The notes beneath the pieces are model-generated. The model did no database searches. It was given only the letters and a program-made list of their open reading frames with translations, and was not told the DNA's origin. From the NCBI GenBank assembly GCA_039000515.1, contig JBCFYV010011164.1:48914704-48978703 (forward strand): a stretch of DNA of 64,000 bases, written 5' to 3'. This document shows, in pieces, positions 55,801 to 64,000 of the stretch. Position 1 is the stretch's first letter; every line of letters starts with the position of its first letter. Source of the stretch: Timema cristinae (taxonomy: Eukaryota; Arthropoda; Insecta; Phasmatodea; Timematidae). A program made the translations under genes and the position numbers.

Positions 55801-58800
55801 AAAACTTGTTTGTTATTCACGAATTGTCTTTGATTTAGCGTCAATGACTAAGATTGTCTATATCATATCAGGCATGGGCAACCTTTACGCAAATTAGCCA
55901 AATTATCATTCTCTAATCGAGTCAAGGGCCTAACTAGATGGATTATACTGGAAATATAAAATAAATGAAAACCAAGTTGCTACTTTATATTTTATTTATC
56001 GACCTGTACTTTTACAACTTTTGTACTTCTATTCTAAGTGTATTTTATCATCATATATTTAACATGCTTTTATTAGATATTTTATTGAGAGGATGGCACT
56101 GTACTTGGGTCACAAAACTCAATATTAGGGTTTATGTTGCTTATACATAATGGGAGAGAACTCTAAATATTTTGGTTTGTCATCCTTGTACGTGTTTTCG
56201 ACTTGTGCTTCTTCCTTGAAAAGAACTGTTCACACACACATACATACTACCAAAAAGAGTAATTATTTTTCTTGCAAAGGCGCATAAATTAGTGTACTTT
56301 TCTTCCACCAAATATAATTTGTAAAATTTTATCAAAGTGGTATCGTTAAATTCCCCTGAAGATCAATAAGCTTCATCTCTATGATATCTAGAGCTTTATC
56401 CACATCAGCATTCATTGAACAATCAAATATAGCGAATTTTGAGGCTTTATTTTGAAAATCGGCAAATCTTGTATCAAACAGCTCTATTAGTGACTTCAAT
56501 TCATCTCCATATGAATTGTATTTATTATTTTCATGATTTACTAAAGTAGGAAAATGGAAAATGGTAACAATTTTTTGATCTGATTTGACTTTCCCACAAT
56601 CTTAGTTTATTACAAAAAGCTTTCACGCTAACTGTCCTTGTTTTTGAAGATTAAGATTGAGTTTGTTGAGGTGTCAGGTGACATCTACAAGGAATTACAA
56701 GCCACACACCCAGTGATAATATTTCATGTGATTAATTGAATTTCTTTTTATGTCCATGATATCTGTGATGTCTTGTCTCAAATCATATAATCGTTTTAAC
56801 ATCTTACCCTTACTCAACCATCTCATTTCACAGTAATAAGACACATCTTCATAATCTTGACATATGTCTTCAAATACTCCTTAAACTGGGGCTGATTAAA
56901 TGCATGTGACTTAATAGAGTTAATGCTAGTGACTACCACTTCCATAAAATTTTTGAATTTAATTGATCTTGAACACAACTTTTGTTGGTGGATAATGCAC
57001 TGAAAAAATTGTAAATGTTTCTATTGGATATTTAATTCTACTTCACTTCCTTTGACTATTCCAATAAATCTCTTCCGTGCACCAACCATTGCAGGGGCGG
57101 CATCAGTGCAAATCTCAGTTACTTGACTCCATTTCAGCCCAAAGCTTCTGAAAACTGTACTGACTGCTTTGAATATGTATTCACCAGTAGTTGTTCCTTT
57201 TAACGACGCAAGAGCCAACAATTCTTTTGTGATGTCGAAGTTAACATCGACTCATTAAATAAAAAAAGGCTAGCTGTGGTGTATTGGAGTATTCTGTGCT
57301 CTTGTCAAAAGCAATTGAAAATGCTTCGAATCGAACAATTTGCTCATTCAAACTAATTTTGATGTCATTAGCCATCATTTATATATGTCGAACAACATTA
57401 TGTCTCAACAAATTAATTTGGTCGAAGTCTTTTCTCTTGTCAGGATATATTATATTTGCAACATCAAGCAGACACTCTTTGATAAATTCTCCTTCACCAA
57501 ATGGCTTAGAATACTTTGTGGGATTTTTTTCGCTCACCATAATAATAACTTTAACAAAGCTATCATGCTGCATTATTTGTGTGTTGAACATTTGCTGCTG
57601 GTTACCAAAGCTCTTCTTTAACTTATTTATTTTGTCTTTTCGTAGCTGTCCTTTGGTTTTTTCGTGATTAGCATGTTTTGAAATCAAATATATCTTCAGC
57701 TTGTATTCTTTAAGTATGGACAGAGTTTCATTTTAATGTAAAACATATGGGACAACCTTTATGCATGGTAAAGAAATAATACTCCGTCCACTTGTCTTGA
57801 AATTGACAACAATCTGTATCCACTTTTTTTTCTATTTTGACATAACAACATACATTCTCACAATATTAGAAGAAATATTCACAATTAAAATGCCTTTGCA
57901 CGTTGCACAAAAACAAAAGAACTTTAAACATTAACAGTTAAATGAAATAGGAACAGTAGCAAACAATCTAGCATAAGCATGTCGCATACATGCAATAAAA
58001 TCTGAGTGAGGTGGAGATTGAGACCTAGCCAACTCAACCCTCCTCCACAAGGGCACTAGTATCCAACCAGTCACATTCACTCTTTCGGGAGCGCGTGTGA
58101 TGTACATCCCATATGATTAGACGCGTGGTGAGTAATTGGCTCGTGGTGCACCCTGCTTTCAACTGATGAGGCTCTGATGACCGAATGATTCCCGGGATAA
58201 GGAGTCTTCCTCTACCATGACAATAGCCTCCTTGAAGGGCAGAGAAGTAGGTGGAGGTTAGGGCACTCACATGCCCTTGGGGTGGGAAACTACACCTAAA
58301 GGCAGATGAACCAACAATGGTCAACGGCATAAAATATAGAAAGTCCTCAATGGTAGACCGGGCGTATAAGCGACTAGTACAGCTCTAGCAGTTGGGAAGG
58401 CGAATGAAGGCTGCAACAGTCTTCGGATCTCCAGCTGTCGTAGTCTCTATGCCACTGGGCATAGGTTCTGAGCCTGCCAAGGATCAGGTGATTGTTGATG
58501 TGCAGCAACATTTCCACGTGAAAAGATATCACACACAGGCATCTTCCAAGGACAACCTGAATTAAACTCGACTCCCAAGCAGATTATGAATTCACAGCTG
58601 AAGGATGACCAGCAAAACCTGGAGGGACAAATCAATAAAAACAATAAACATCTTACCACCAAGGCGATTTTGGACTCATTCGGTTGGGACATTTTGAACT
58701 ACCTCGCATACTCCCCTGACTTGGCGCCTTCAGACTTTCATCTTTTCACCTCCCTGAAGACTCACATGGGTGGGGAAAAAATTTCAACCGACGAGGAGGT

Positions 58801-61800
58801 GAAACAAGAGGTCCTGAACTGGAAGAATATGGCGGGAGAATTCTTTGAGAAGGGCATCAAAAAGCTTGTGTCACGGCTCACAACCTGCATAGAACGGGAA
58901 GGCGACTACGTGTATAAATAGCTGACATATTTACCAACAAAATCCTGTAATTTTGTTTTAAATAGAAAAATCAAGTACTCTTACTTTCTGGACGTGCTTC
59001 GTACTTTAGGTTGAACACATATTATGTACAAATTACGCTATTGGGTTTGAGATGAGGAGGGTTGAATTTAGAGGAAGTGTACCCACATTTGTATGACAAA
59101 GTGTAAAAACCACCCTCAGTACACATGACCAGGATTCAAACCCCAATCTCCCTGTCATCAGTAGTATAGTCTAACTCGAGAATGATGCTTAGATCATGCG
59201 TCAACTTAAGCTTGTTGAAAACAACACATGCAACTGATAACATTTAGATGTTTATTTAATATTTTTAATACATCTATTTGTTTAATTATATTTATTATTT
59301 TTTATAAATTATGTGGATCATATCAAATTAGTCATAACTTGGTCTGTGAAGATATAACCCAATGTAAAACCAGATTTTTAGATGGTAAATGCTTTTCTCA
59401 CTGTTCGAGTGGAGTAAAAGTATGCATGGCACTTAAACACTTATTATGATGGTTCTCTTCAAGTTAGATGAAGTTCAGGAAAAAAGGAGAGCAAGGGAAG
59501 CTCTTGTCACATAAATGTTGCTCTTGTCAGACTTAATAAACATGCGGTGAGCGCACTGTTTGCAGTGGTGACCACTCCGTACCCCAATATTGATGTTGTG
59601 CTTGTTACAGGTACAGTGAACCTGCGGTGAGCGCACTGTTTGAAGTGGTGACACTCTGTACCATATTGATGTTGTGCTTGTTACAGTAAGTGAACTGCGG
59701 TGAGCGCACTGTTTGAAGTAGCGACCACTTTGTACCCATATCGATTTGTGCTTGTTACAGGTAAAGTGAACCTGCGGTGAGCGCACTGTTTGAAGTAGTG
59801 ACCACTCTGTACCCCAATATCGATGTTGTGCTTGTTACAGGTACAGTGAACCTGCGGTGAGCGCATTGTTTGAAGTGGTGACCACTCTGTACCCCAATAT
59901 CGATGTTGTGCTTGTTACAGTACAGTGAACCTGCAGTGAGCGCACTGTTTGAAGTAGCGACCACTTTGTACCCCAATATCGATGTTGTGCTTGTTACAGG
60001 TACAGTGAACCTGCGGTGAGCGCACTGTTTGAAGTGGTGACCACTCGTACCCCAATATTGATGTTGTGCTTGTTACAGGTAAAGTGAACCTGCGGTGAGC
60101 GCACTGTTTGAAGTAGGACCACTTTGTACCCCAATATCGATATTGTGCTTGTTACAGGTAAAGTGAACCTGCGGTGAGCGCACTGTTTGAAGTGGACCAC
60201 TCTGTACCCCAATATCGATGTTGTGCTTGTTACAGGTACAGTGAACCTGCGGTGAGCGCATGTTTGAAGTGGTGACCACTTTGTACCCCAATATCGATGT
60301 TGTGCTTGTTACAGGTACAGTGAACCTGCGTGAGCGCACTGTTTGAAGTAGCGACCACTTTGTACCCCAATATCGATGTTGTGCTTGTTACAGGTACAGT
60401 GAACCTGCGGTGAGTGCACTGTTTGAAGTGGTGACCACTCTGTACCCCATATCGATGTGCTTACAGTACAGAATGCGGTGGTGCACTGTTGAAGTGGGGC
60501 CTTGTACCATATCGAGTGTGCTTGTTCAGTCAGTGAACCTGCGGTGAGTGCACTGTTTGAAGTGGTGACCACTCTGTACCCCAATATCGATGTTGTGCTT
60601 GTTACAGGTACAGTGAACCTGCGGTGAGTGCACTGTTTGAAGTGTGACCACTCTGTACCCCAATATCGATGTTGTGCTTGTTACAGGTACAATGAACCTG
60701 CGGTGAGTGCACTGTTTGAAGTGGTGACCACTCTGTACCCCAATATCGATGTTGTGCTTGTTACAGGTACAGTGAACCTGCGGTGAGCGCACTGTTTGAA
60801 GTAGCGACCACACTGGACCCTCGCTTCAAACTACTCAAGTATGGCAGTGAGGAAGAGAAGAATGTTCTTCTGGAGCCCGTGAAAACAATGCTTGTGAAAC
60901 TGGTCCAGGATGAGACTTCCAAGAGCTTGGCGGCAGGTCTGAAGTGGACATGCCCGCCAAGAAGAGTCGCCTCTCTGGTCAGTAAAAATACATGTTCAAT
61001 AAATAACTCAAAGCTCTTTTGTTATTTGAAGAAGGTACAGAAATGGTGCATAGAAAACAAACAAAAGTGAATGAACACAATATGTTTTTTACCATGAAAA
61101 GAACACACTTTACATTGCTGTCACTGGACAAAGAGGTAATGGCTTCCTCTTGAAGAAGAAAAAAATCATAGTTACCGGCAATACCCTGACTTAGGTTTCT
61201 TTCTATCGGAACTCATCAGGGAATATATAGCCTACTTATAGAAGAATTTTGATACACCCTCTGCTCCATCTAAATTATGTAATGACACTATTTTTATTTT
61301 CATATCTAGTTTTATTCAAAAGGGTTCTCTGTGTCTGGAAAACAGGAATTTTAAAATAATAAATATCCCCAAATTTAGTTTTCAAAAAGTGTTACTCATT
61401 ACTTTTCCTTCTTAAGTATAATTTCTATTTGTAGGCTATGGTTTAAATTAGGAGCACACTTACTTTGGTGATACTGAGTGAATTAGTAGAATAAATTTTT
61501 AAGAGTTAGTAAACACCCCTAAAAATGTGTTTGTGTGTTTTTTAGTGTTCTATCTAAACAATTTCTACTCCAGTATCACCAAGGTAAGTGTGCTCCTAAT
61601 TTAAACCATGTTTGTAGGCTAGTAATTATTTCATAGTTATTGTGATCATAATTTTAATGTTGTATTAAACATGCATTTTGCAGCTCCCTTGTGGCTGTAC
61701 ATTACAAAGCACATCATCATATGAGTATCTGCCATTTGTTAAAAACAAAGTGAAATCAGTGGAGTTGGGTCAAATCCATTATTTTACAAATCCAACGCTC

Positions 61801-63105
61801 CAATTTACCTTTGAATCTTGAAAAAATTATGAAATAAAAGGAAATATAAATATAATAGAATAATAGAAAATACAAATAGTAACTAAATGTTAACACTAGT
61901 TCTATAGTTCATTCATACATTCACTTAAATGTGAAATTACTTGTCTGGGCTCTAGTTGTTAAGGTCATCCTATAATTATAATTGGTTCTGAACCACGGAT
62001 ATGTAGTATTAGAGCTCTAGAACAAATTTCACTTAAAAAATTGAAAAATAAAAATTCCTAAGGATTTGAAGGATTCGAGGGCTCTTCCTTAGAAACAAGT
62101 ATTTACTTCATGTATTATATTTGCCTCAATTTGAATTGACTATCATTTCTGACAACTATTTATATATCCCAAAGTAAATAAATGATTTAATTACCAAATA
62201 ATTTTGTTACTATATTGTATTGTATTAGAAAGTAATGTTTTAGTCAACCAAACAAACACTTCTAAATTTGTTAATTTTTCAGGGTCCATCCATGAAATGA
62301 TAATAATTGTGAAAAGACTATAGTGTCATAAATTCAGGATGACTTATTTCACAACTGTTCTTAGTATAAAAGTTATATATTGAAGAAGGAACAGGAAAAA
62401 GGTTGTCCTTAAAGTGTTTATAATAGTACCATTTTTAGATTTGTATTAAATATAACTAAGGCCATGGACTTTTCCATAGATTTTTTATGGATAATTTTAC
62501 ATAAAATATACAAAGTGTGGAAAATACTATACTTGGCTGATGGTAGTTTTCAAATTTCAAAGTTATTGTAACTGTATTTGTTTAAAACCGATGTAAGTTA
62601 GTTTACTCTTCTATACTCACAGCATGTGCTGGATACAGAAATATTGGTGCCTTGAATCTCCAAAAAGTTTTATTTTCATATTTAAACTCCCAAAGTGGCT
62701 CATATATTTTAGTTTATAAATGAGTCAAAGTTTACTGTCATCACTAAGTGTAAGGTGTTGTAAATTATGAATGTGTTGGTAGGTATGGAGTTCCTGCTTG
62801 GTGACCTGTGCTCCAACAAGCCAGGCATGCCGGCGACAGAACGGGCTAACTTGGAATTGGTTCAATACCATTCAGAAGAAACTATTTCTCTTGAGCAGTG
62901 CCCACTTCAATGGTGGTCTAAGGCATCCCTCCGTTGTCCCAACCTGTCCCAGCTGGCCAGACGCTATAACTGTATCCCTGCCTGTGCTATGCCTCCAACA
63001 CGCATTCCCACAGAGAATCAGGTCAGCTTTGACATGAAACGTGCCAGTCTCAGTACAACCCTCGTAGACAAGATGCTCTTTCTACATGGCAATCACAACA
63101 TATAA
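48782..63105 (+). CDS. Domesticated hAT transposase-like gene with BED finger (ZBED type)
   Basis: The gene span has coding exons 48782-49885, 51634-51768, 53533-53724, 54763-54920, 60767-60977 and 62783-63105. All junctions are GT-AG and phases agree if one base is restored in exon 5. The product would be about 707 residues, close to vertebrate ZBED1. Domains: BED zinc finger at about 30-85 (C57, C60, H76, H81), hAT core, and the C-terminal hAT dimerisation region ([37 protein letters not shown]). The catalytic acids are substituted: LSAEEWSS for the LTTDxWTS consensus, [10 protein letters not shown] for the TDNAxNM region, and [10 protein letters not shown] for PSERVFS. This, and the introns, indicate a host gene, probably a nuclear DNA-binding regulator. 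There are no terminal inverted repeats around it. Confidence 0.87.
50066..50369 (+). mobile_element. Third SINE-like unit (SINE-C), inserted in SINE-A
   Basis: GGTCTTGTGATCATAGTTCC and CCAGGTTTGATCTCTGG resemble tRNA A- and B-boxes at a normal distance. The body (GGGTCTTGAACGAGGTC, CCACAAAGGGTGGCACTATC) is unlike SINE-A or SINE-B. Only one copy is seen here, so its identity is tentative. Confidence 0.45.
50444..51209. mobile_element. hAT-like MITE inside the same SINE-A copy
   Basis: CTCAGTAC (50436-50443) and CTCATTAC (51210-51217) are an 8-bp duplication with one difference. The ends CAGGGTTG and CAACCCTG are exactly inverted. The left part holds AACCCAACCCAGTTGGGTT and G/T-rich runs, and the right part a G run at 51178-51191. 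There is no ORF. Confidence 0.7.
51634..51768 (+). CDS. ZBED-type gene, coding exon 2
   Basis: The acceptor TTTAATTGCAG and donor CAG|GTATGG bound exactly 45 codons, phase 0 on both sides. It reads [30 protein letters not shown]. This matches the hAT segment after the CFAHTLNL-like motif. Confidence 0.88.
51780..51799 (+). repeat. Run of 20 G just after exon 2 of the ZBED-type gene
   Basis: Twenty G in a row starting 11 bp past the exon 2 donor. Such runs are prone to sequencing error and could form G-quadruplex structure in the pre-mRNA. Confidence 0.9.
51944..52140 (-). mobile_element. SINE-A copy, head truncated
   Basis: Tail GCACCGCGTCTTACTACCCG, body GAACCCGCATTTGCGTGGAG, B-box complement GAGATTCGAACCTC. 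It stops at CCTCAGCAGTTGA. Confidence 0.88.
52195..52370 (-). mobile_element. Diverged SINE-A copy
   Basis: TTAGCGTCAAGTCTTACTTC, CCCATATTTGCATGGAGGG, CATTACACCCGACCAGGATT and CAATCTCCCTGTCATAGCC keep the SINE-A order. It belongs to a subfamily shared with 58990-59200. Confidence 0.75.
52744..53010 (+). repeat. Tandem repeat, three ~87-bp units, in intron 2 of the ZBED-type gene
   Basis: Three nearly identical units start near 52744, 52830 and 52918. Each holds GCAGTGTTGCACAATATGCT, TACCTGTAATCAAAAAGCC and GAAAGTTGTATCACTT. Differences are mainly 1-3-bp indels before GTCACTAGCAC. Confidence 0.95.
53130..53400 (+). repeat. Dispersed repeat family, copy 2
   Basis: CTTGAATCCTTAATGTGATT, GATTCGAGGATTTAACAA and GGATGAACTTAACAACCAGA match the repeat at 16798-17180. 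A T run of about 25 lies at 53204-53228. Confidence 0.6.
53533..53724 (+). CDS. ZBED-type gene, coding exon 3
   Basis: The acceptor TTCTTTCAG and donor AAG|GTACTT bound 64 codons, phase 0. [17 protein letters not shown] replaces the hAT RWNSTYxMLERL motif, and [11 protein letters not shown] is the conserved segment before the dimer core. Confidence 0.9.
53866..54215. mobile_element. Two tRNA-like SINE heads in opposite orientation
   Basis: On the minus strand near 53940-53870, TAGCTTGGCGGTAGAACAT and CTCGGTTTTATTCCCG resemble A- and B-boxes. On the plus strand near 54130-54200, GATATCTCTGTGGAAGAGC and CTGGGATTGATTCCC do the same. They may be relics of one or two SINEs. Confidence 0.45.
54260..54450 (+). 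repeat. Dispersed repeat family, copy 3
   Basis: GAAAGAATGTTAACATTGAG, ATATTTCCTCTTGTGTTCAT and TTTGGATTCGGATTCAAGAC match the copies at 17045-17160 and 61800-61900 (antisense). Confidence 0.65.
54763..54920 (+). CDS. ZBED-type gene, coding exon 4
   Basis: After GTTGAGTAG it reads [31 protein letters not shown]. It ends after SEK minus one base, with donor GTATGT (54921). Phase 2 matches the first base of exon 5. Confidence 0.9.
55020..55871. other. Intron sequence, nothing recognised
   Basis: AT-rich intron 4 sequence of the ZBED-type gene before the hAT fossil. The minus-strand frame 55360-55064 shows no domain. Confidence 0.45.
55872..57830 (-). pseudogene. hAT transposase fossil (GTF2IRD2-like subgroup)
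   Basis: A possible element end, CAGGCATGGGCAACCTTTA, lies at 55872. Minus-strand translation over about 57690-56160 shows [20 protein letters not shown] and the core [20 protein letters not shown] with [21 protein letters not shown] broken C-terminal region reads like the EQLFSRMKxxKSK motif around 56210. This resembles hAT proteins found in GTF2IRD2-type fusions. The catalytic-type Asp in CTDAAPAM is kept, but stops interrupt nearly every block. The right terminal repeat is not found before 58020. It lies in intron 4 of the ZBED-type gene and is antisense to it. Confidence 0.72.
58020..58585. repeat. GC-richer repeat of unknown class
   Basis: The base composition changes sharply near 58020 (CCAACTCAACCCTCCTCCAC, TTGAAGGGCAGAGAAGTAGG, GCGAATGAAGGCTGCAACAG). 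It ends where mariner coding sequence begins. Open frames on the minus strand (58330-58034, 58692-58447) show no domain I recognise. The composition suggests the untranslated part of a LINE or another transposon. Confidence 0.4.
58650..59005 (+). pseudogene. mariner transposase 3' fragment
   Basis: The translation shows [20 protein letters not shown] followed by [17 protein letters not shown], the [13 protein letters not shown] catalytic motif (third Asp of DD34D). [31 protein letters not shown] and GDYVYK then run to the stop at 58918-58920. TTACTTTCTGGACGTGCTTC downstream is likely the right terminal repeat. The N-terminal two-thirds is absent; upstream sequence is the unrelated GC-richer repeat. 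Confidence 0.85.
58990..59200 (-). mobile_element. Diverged SINE-A copy
   Basis: GATGAGGAGGGTTGAATTTA, GAGGAAGTGTACCCACATTT, CATGACCAGGATTCAAACCC and CAATCTCCCTGTCATCAG are in SINE-A order. It lies directly after the mariner end. Confidence 0.7.
59521..60766 (+). repeat. ~80-bp tandem array: copied splice acceptor and exon start
   Basis: About 16 units of roughly 80 bp precede exon 5 of the ZBED-type gene. Each has the acceptor CTTGTTACAG, the exon start GTACAGTGAACCTGCGGTGA and GCGCACTGTTTGAAGT, then ACCACTCTGTACCCCAATAT and CGATGTTGTG leading to the next acceptor. The last acceptor is the one used by the real exon. Units differ by substitutions and many 1-bp indels; the unit near 60459-60530 is badly eroded. 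Read from any upstream acceptor, the frame meets a TGA in the next unit. Confidence 0.95.
60767..60977 (+). CDS. ZBED-type gene, coding exon 5 (one frameshift)
   Basis: After CTTGTTACAG it reads [20 protein letters not shown], with the hAT LDPRFK motif, then [17 protein letters not shown]. One base is missing near 60926-60945: only after a shift does the natural [14 protein letters not shown] follow, in phase with exon 6. The donor is CTG|GTCAGT at 60977/60978. The first ~35 bases of this exon are those amplified in the upstream tandem array. Confidence 0.87.
61110..61150 (+). repeat. Short motif shared with 15541-15585
   Basis: CTGTCACTGGACAAAGAGGT and AATGGCTTCCTCTTGAAGAA resemble CTGCCACTGGACAAAGAGAT and GGTGGCTACCTCTCCAAGAA near RidA. 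The family is unknown. Confidence 0.5.
61439..61610. mobile_element. 172-bp MITE with 11-bp target duplication
   Basis: The ends share an inverted repeat of about 37 bp (TGGTTTAAATTAGGAGCACA and CTTACTTTGGTGATACTG on the left). TTTGTAGGCTA flanks both sides (61428-61438 and 61611-61621). The long duplication fits a MULE-like source better than hAT or mariner. It lies in intron 5 of the ZBED-type gene. Confidence 0.82.
61745..62300 (-). repeat. Dispersed repeat family, longest copy (antisense)
   Basis: AATCCATTATTTTACAAATC, AAATATAAATATAATAGAAT, CTAGTTGTTAAGGTCATCCT, GAAGGATTCGAGGGCTC and the closing GGGTCCATCCATGAAATG mirror the copies at 16798, 53130 and 54260. GGATGGGTCC/GGGTCCATCC may be the element end. 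Confidence 0.6.
62783..63105 (+). CDS. ZBED-type gene, coding exon 6 and stop
   Basis: After GTTGGTAG the exon completes Gly and reads [20 protein letters not shown]. The C-terminal hAT dimerisation domain follows, ending LFLHGNHNI and TAA at 63103-63105. AATAAA at 63380-63385 is a plausible poly(A) signal; others follow downstream. Confidence 0.9.
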
Positions 63106-63240
63106 CTGTCATAGATCTCTCTGTGACAGTCGTCATCAACACAACTTACACAAGATGCTCTTTGTGCAACCACAACATATAATTGTCATCTATCTCCCTG
63201 TGACAGTCACCATCAACACATCGGACACAAGATGTTTTGA
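63068..63240 (+). repeat. ~80-bp tandem repeat spanning the stop codon of the ZBED-type gene
   Basis: ACAAGATGCTCTTTCTACAT (63068) recurs as ACAAGATGCTCTTTGTGCAA (63149) and as ACAAGATG near 63227. Each unit continues with CACAACATATAA, the sequence of the stop codon, and CTGTGACAGTC. The end of the coding region was thus duplicated into the 3' UTR. Confidence 0.88.
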
Positions 63241-64000
63241 TCCTCCATGTATACAAATAGCTGAGCCACACAAAAACAAAGAAGTAGCTATTGTAAACCA
63301 CACAAATAATTTTTTTATGTTAGTCATCTCAATCATATTAAGAATAACGAATAATGTGTGCTATTTTCAATCATTGAATAATAAAATAGTGTATAAAGTA
63401 AGTGGAAGGAAAAGGCGCTTACTTGGAAAAATAAATAAGTTAGACCTTTATAGAAAAAGTAAACTTATCTCTTCATTTATTCATATTCCCCTCTTTTCTT
63501 CACTATCCTTGTTTAAATTTTTACAATTAACTTAAATTCTCAGACATAAATAAAAAACGTACAAAATTTTGTATTAATCATACATATCTCAGAGGGTCTG
63601 TTGTGAGTCTAATGTATTCACCATTCTTATCATAATGTAAAAAAAATTAAATTAAAAGTAAAATGAACAAGATAGTATAAGTCTGAAGAAACAAAGAGAA
63701 ATATTTACTTAGATCAAGTTTATTTCTTTTCATGTTAGTTTTTATCCCTATCACTTATATTTTACAGTAATTTGACACTATTTTAATATAATTATGTTTA
63801 TTAGCACATTAAAACCTCATTAGATCAAACATTGGTAGTCTGAAATTCTGGATAATTTGAACACGCTTTTTGAAAAACAAGTAAAAAATTAAATTAAATT
63901 AAATATATTTAATTAGTTAACAAGCTCAAAGTTAAAAGAAAATTGTAATAAACAGTGATATTTAATAACTGCTTAATATTTACATGTACTAGTCAACAAA
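63241..64000. other. 3' UTR/downstream AT-rich sequence
   Basis: Contains poly(A)-signal-like AATAAA at 63380-63385 and further AT-rich sequence. No other gene is seen before the window ends. Confidence 0.5.

Noticed and set aside
58034..58330. 98-residue minus-strand ORF in the GC-richer block
   Set aside because: No recognisable domain. Long frames are expected by chance where stops are rarer; kept only as an unclassified repeat.
59521..60766. CRISPR-like array (regular ~80-bp spacing)
   Set aside because: The whole unit is repeated with no unique spacers, and it lies in a eukaryotic intron next to the exon it derives from.
59475..60813. Overlapping minus-strand ORFs with repeated [17 protein letters not shown] protein sequence
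   Set aside because: They are shadows of the 80-bp tandem array read backwards. The plus-strand unit is explained by duplication of an acceptor and exon start. There is no independent evidence for a repeat protein.

Overview
The window is AT-rich nuclear DNA of an invertebrate animal, most likely an arthropod and probably an insect. The grounds are long introns with GT-AG junctions, tRNA-derived SINEs, and animal transposon families (PIF/Harbinger with a MADF partner, pogo, hAT, Helitron, mariner). There is no sign of bacterial gene organisation. A 100-N assembly gap lies at 39173-39272. I cannot name the species.

Two multi-exon genes look like host genes. (1) A RidA/UK114-type imine deaminase runs on the minus strand from 26727 to 15904 in five short exons that join in a consistent phase. 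A decayed copy of its last exon lies in intron 4. (2) A BED-finger/hAT-like (ZBED-type) gene runs on the plus strand from 48782 to 63105 in six coding exons. Its hAT catalytic acidic positions are substituted, as expected of a domesticated transposase. The start of its fifth exon, with its splice acceptor, has been copied about 16 times in tandem just upstream (59521-60766), which makes a row of decoy 3' splice sites. Both genes, and a third well-preserved ORF in the Harbinger element, carry one apparent single-base deletion. I favour assembly error over loss of the genes.

The rest is a dense layering of mobile elements. From left to right: an inverted repeat and two MITE-like elements (2.7-4.9 kb); a complete 3.7-kb Harbinger with TTA target duplications and two genes interleaved on opposite strands (5323-9043); a LINE fragment split by a hAT element (9.4-11.0 kb); a non-autonomous Helitron (11231-12002); and a 1.6-kb hAT-like element with an exact 8-bp duplication (12362-14002). 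RidA follows, its introns holding SINEs and LINE, gag/protease and other relics. Next is a three-layer nest: a ~150-bp tandem repeat is interrupted by a SINE, and the SINE is interrupted by an 8.66-kb element with a 9-bp target duplication, minisatellite-like arrays just inside both ends, a THAP relic and a 977-bp foldback element (28758-37420). Then come a Helitron Rep relic (39.8-42.4 kb), a TIR element (42.75-43.57 kb), and a pogo element whose right end was split by a hAT MITE (44164-47914). The ZBED gene closes the window; its introns hold hAT, mariner, SINE and MITE insertions.

Two SINE families are called here SINE-A (many copies) and SINE-B (five copies). They have different tRNA-like heads but the same 3' tail, which suggests one LINE moves both. 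All family assignments come from motifs read by eye; no database search was run.
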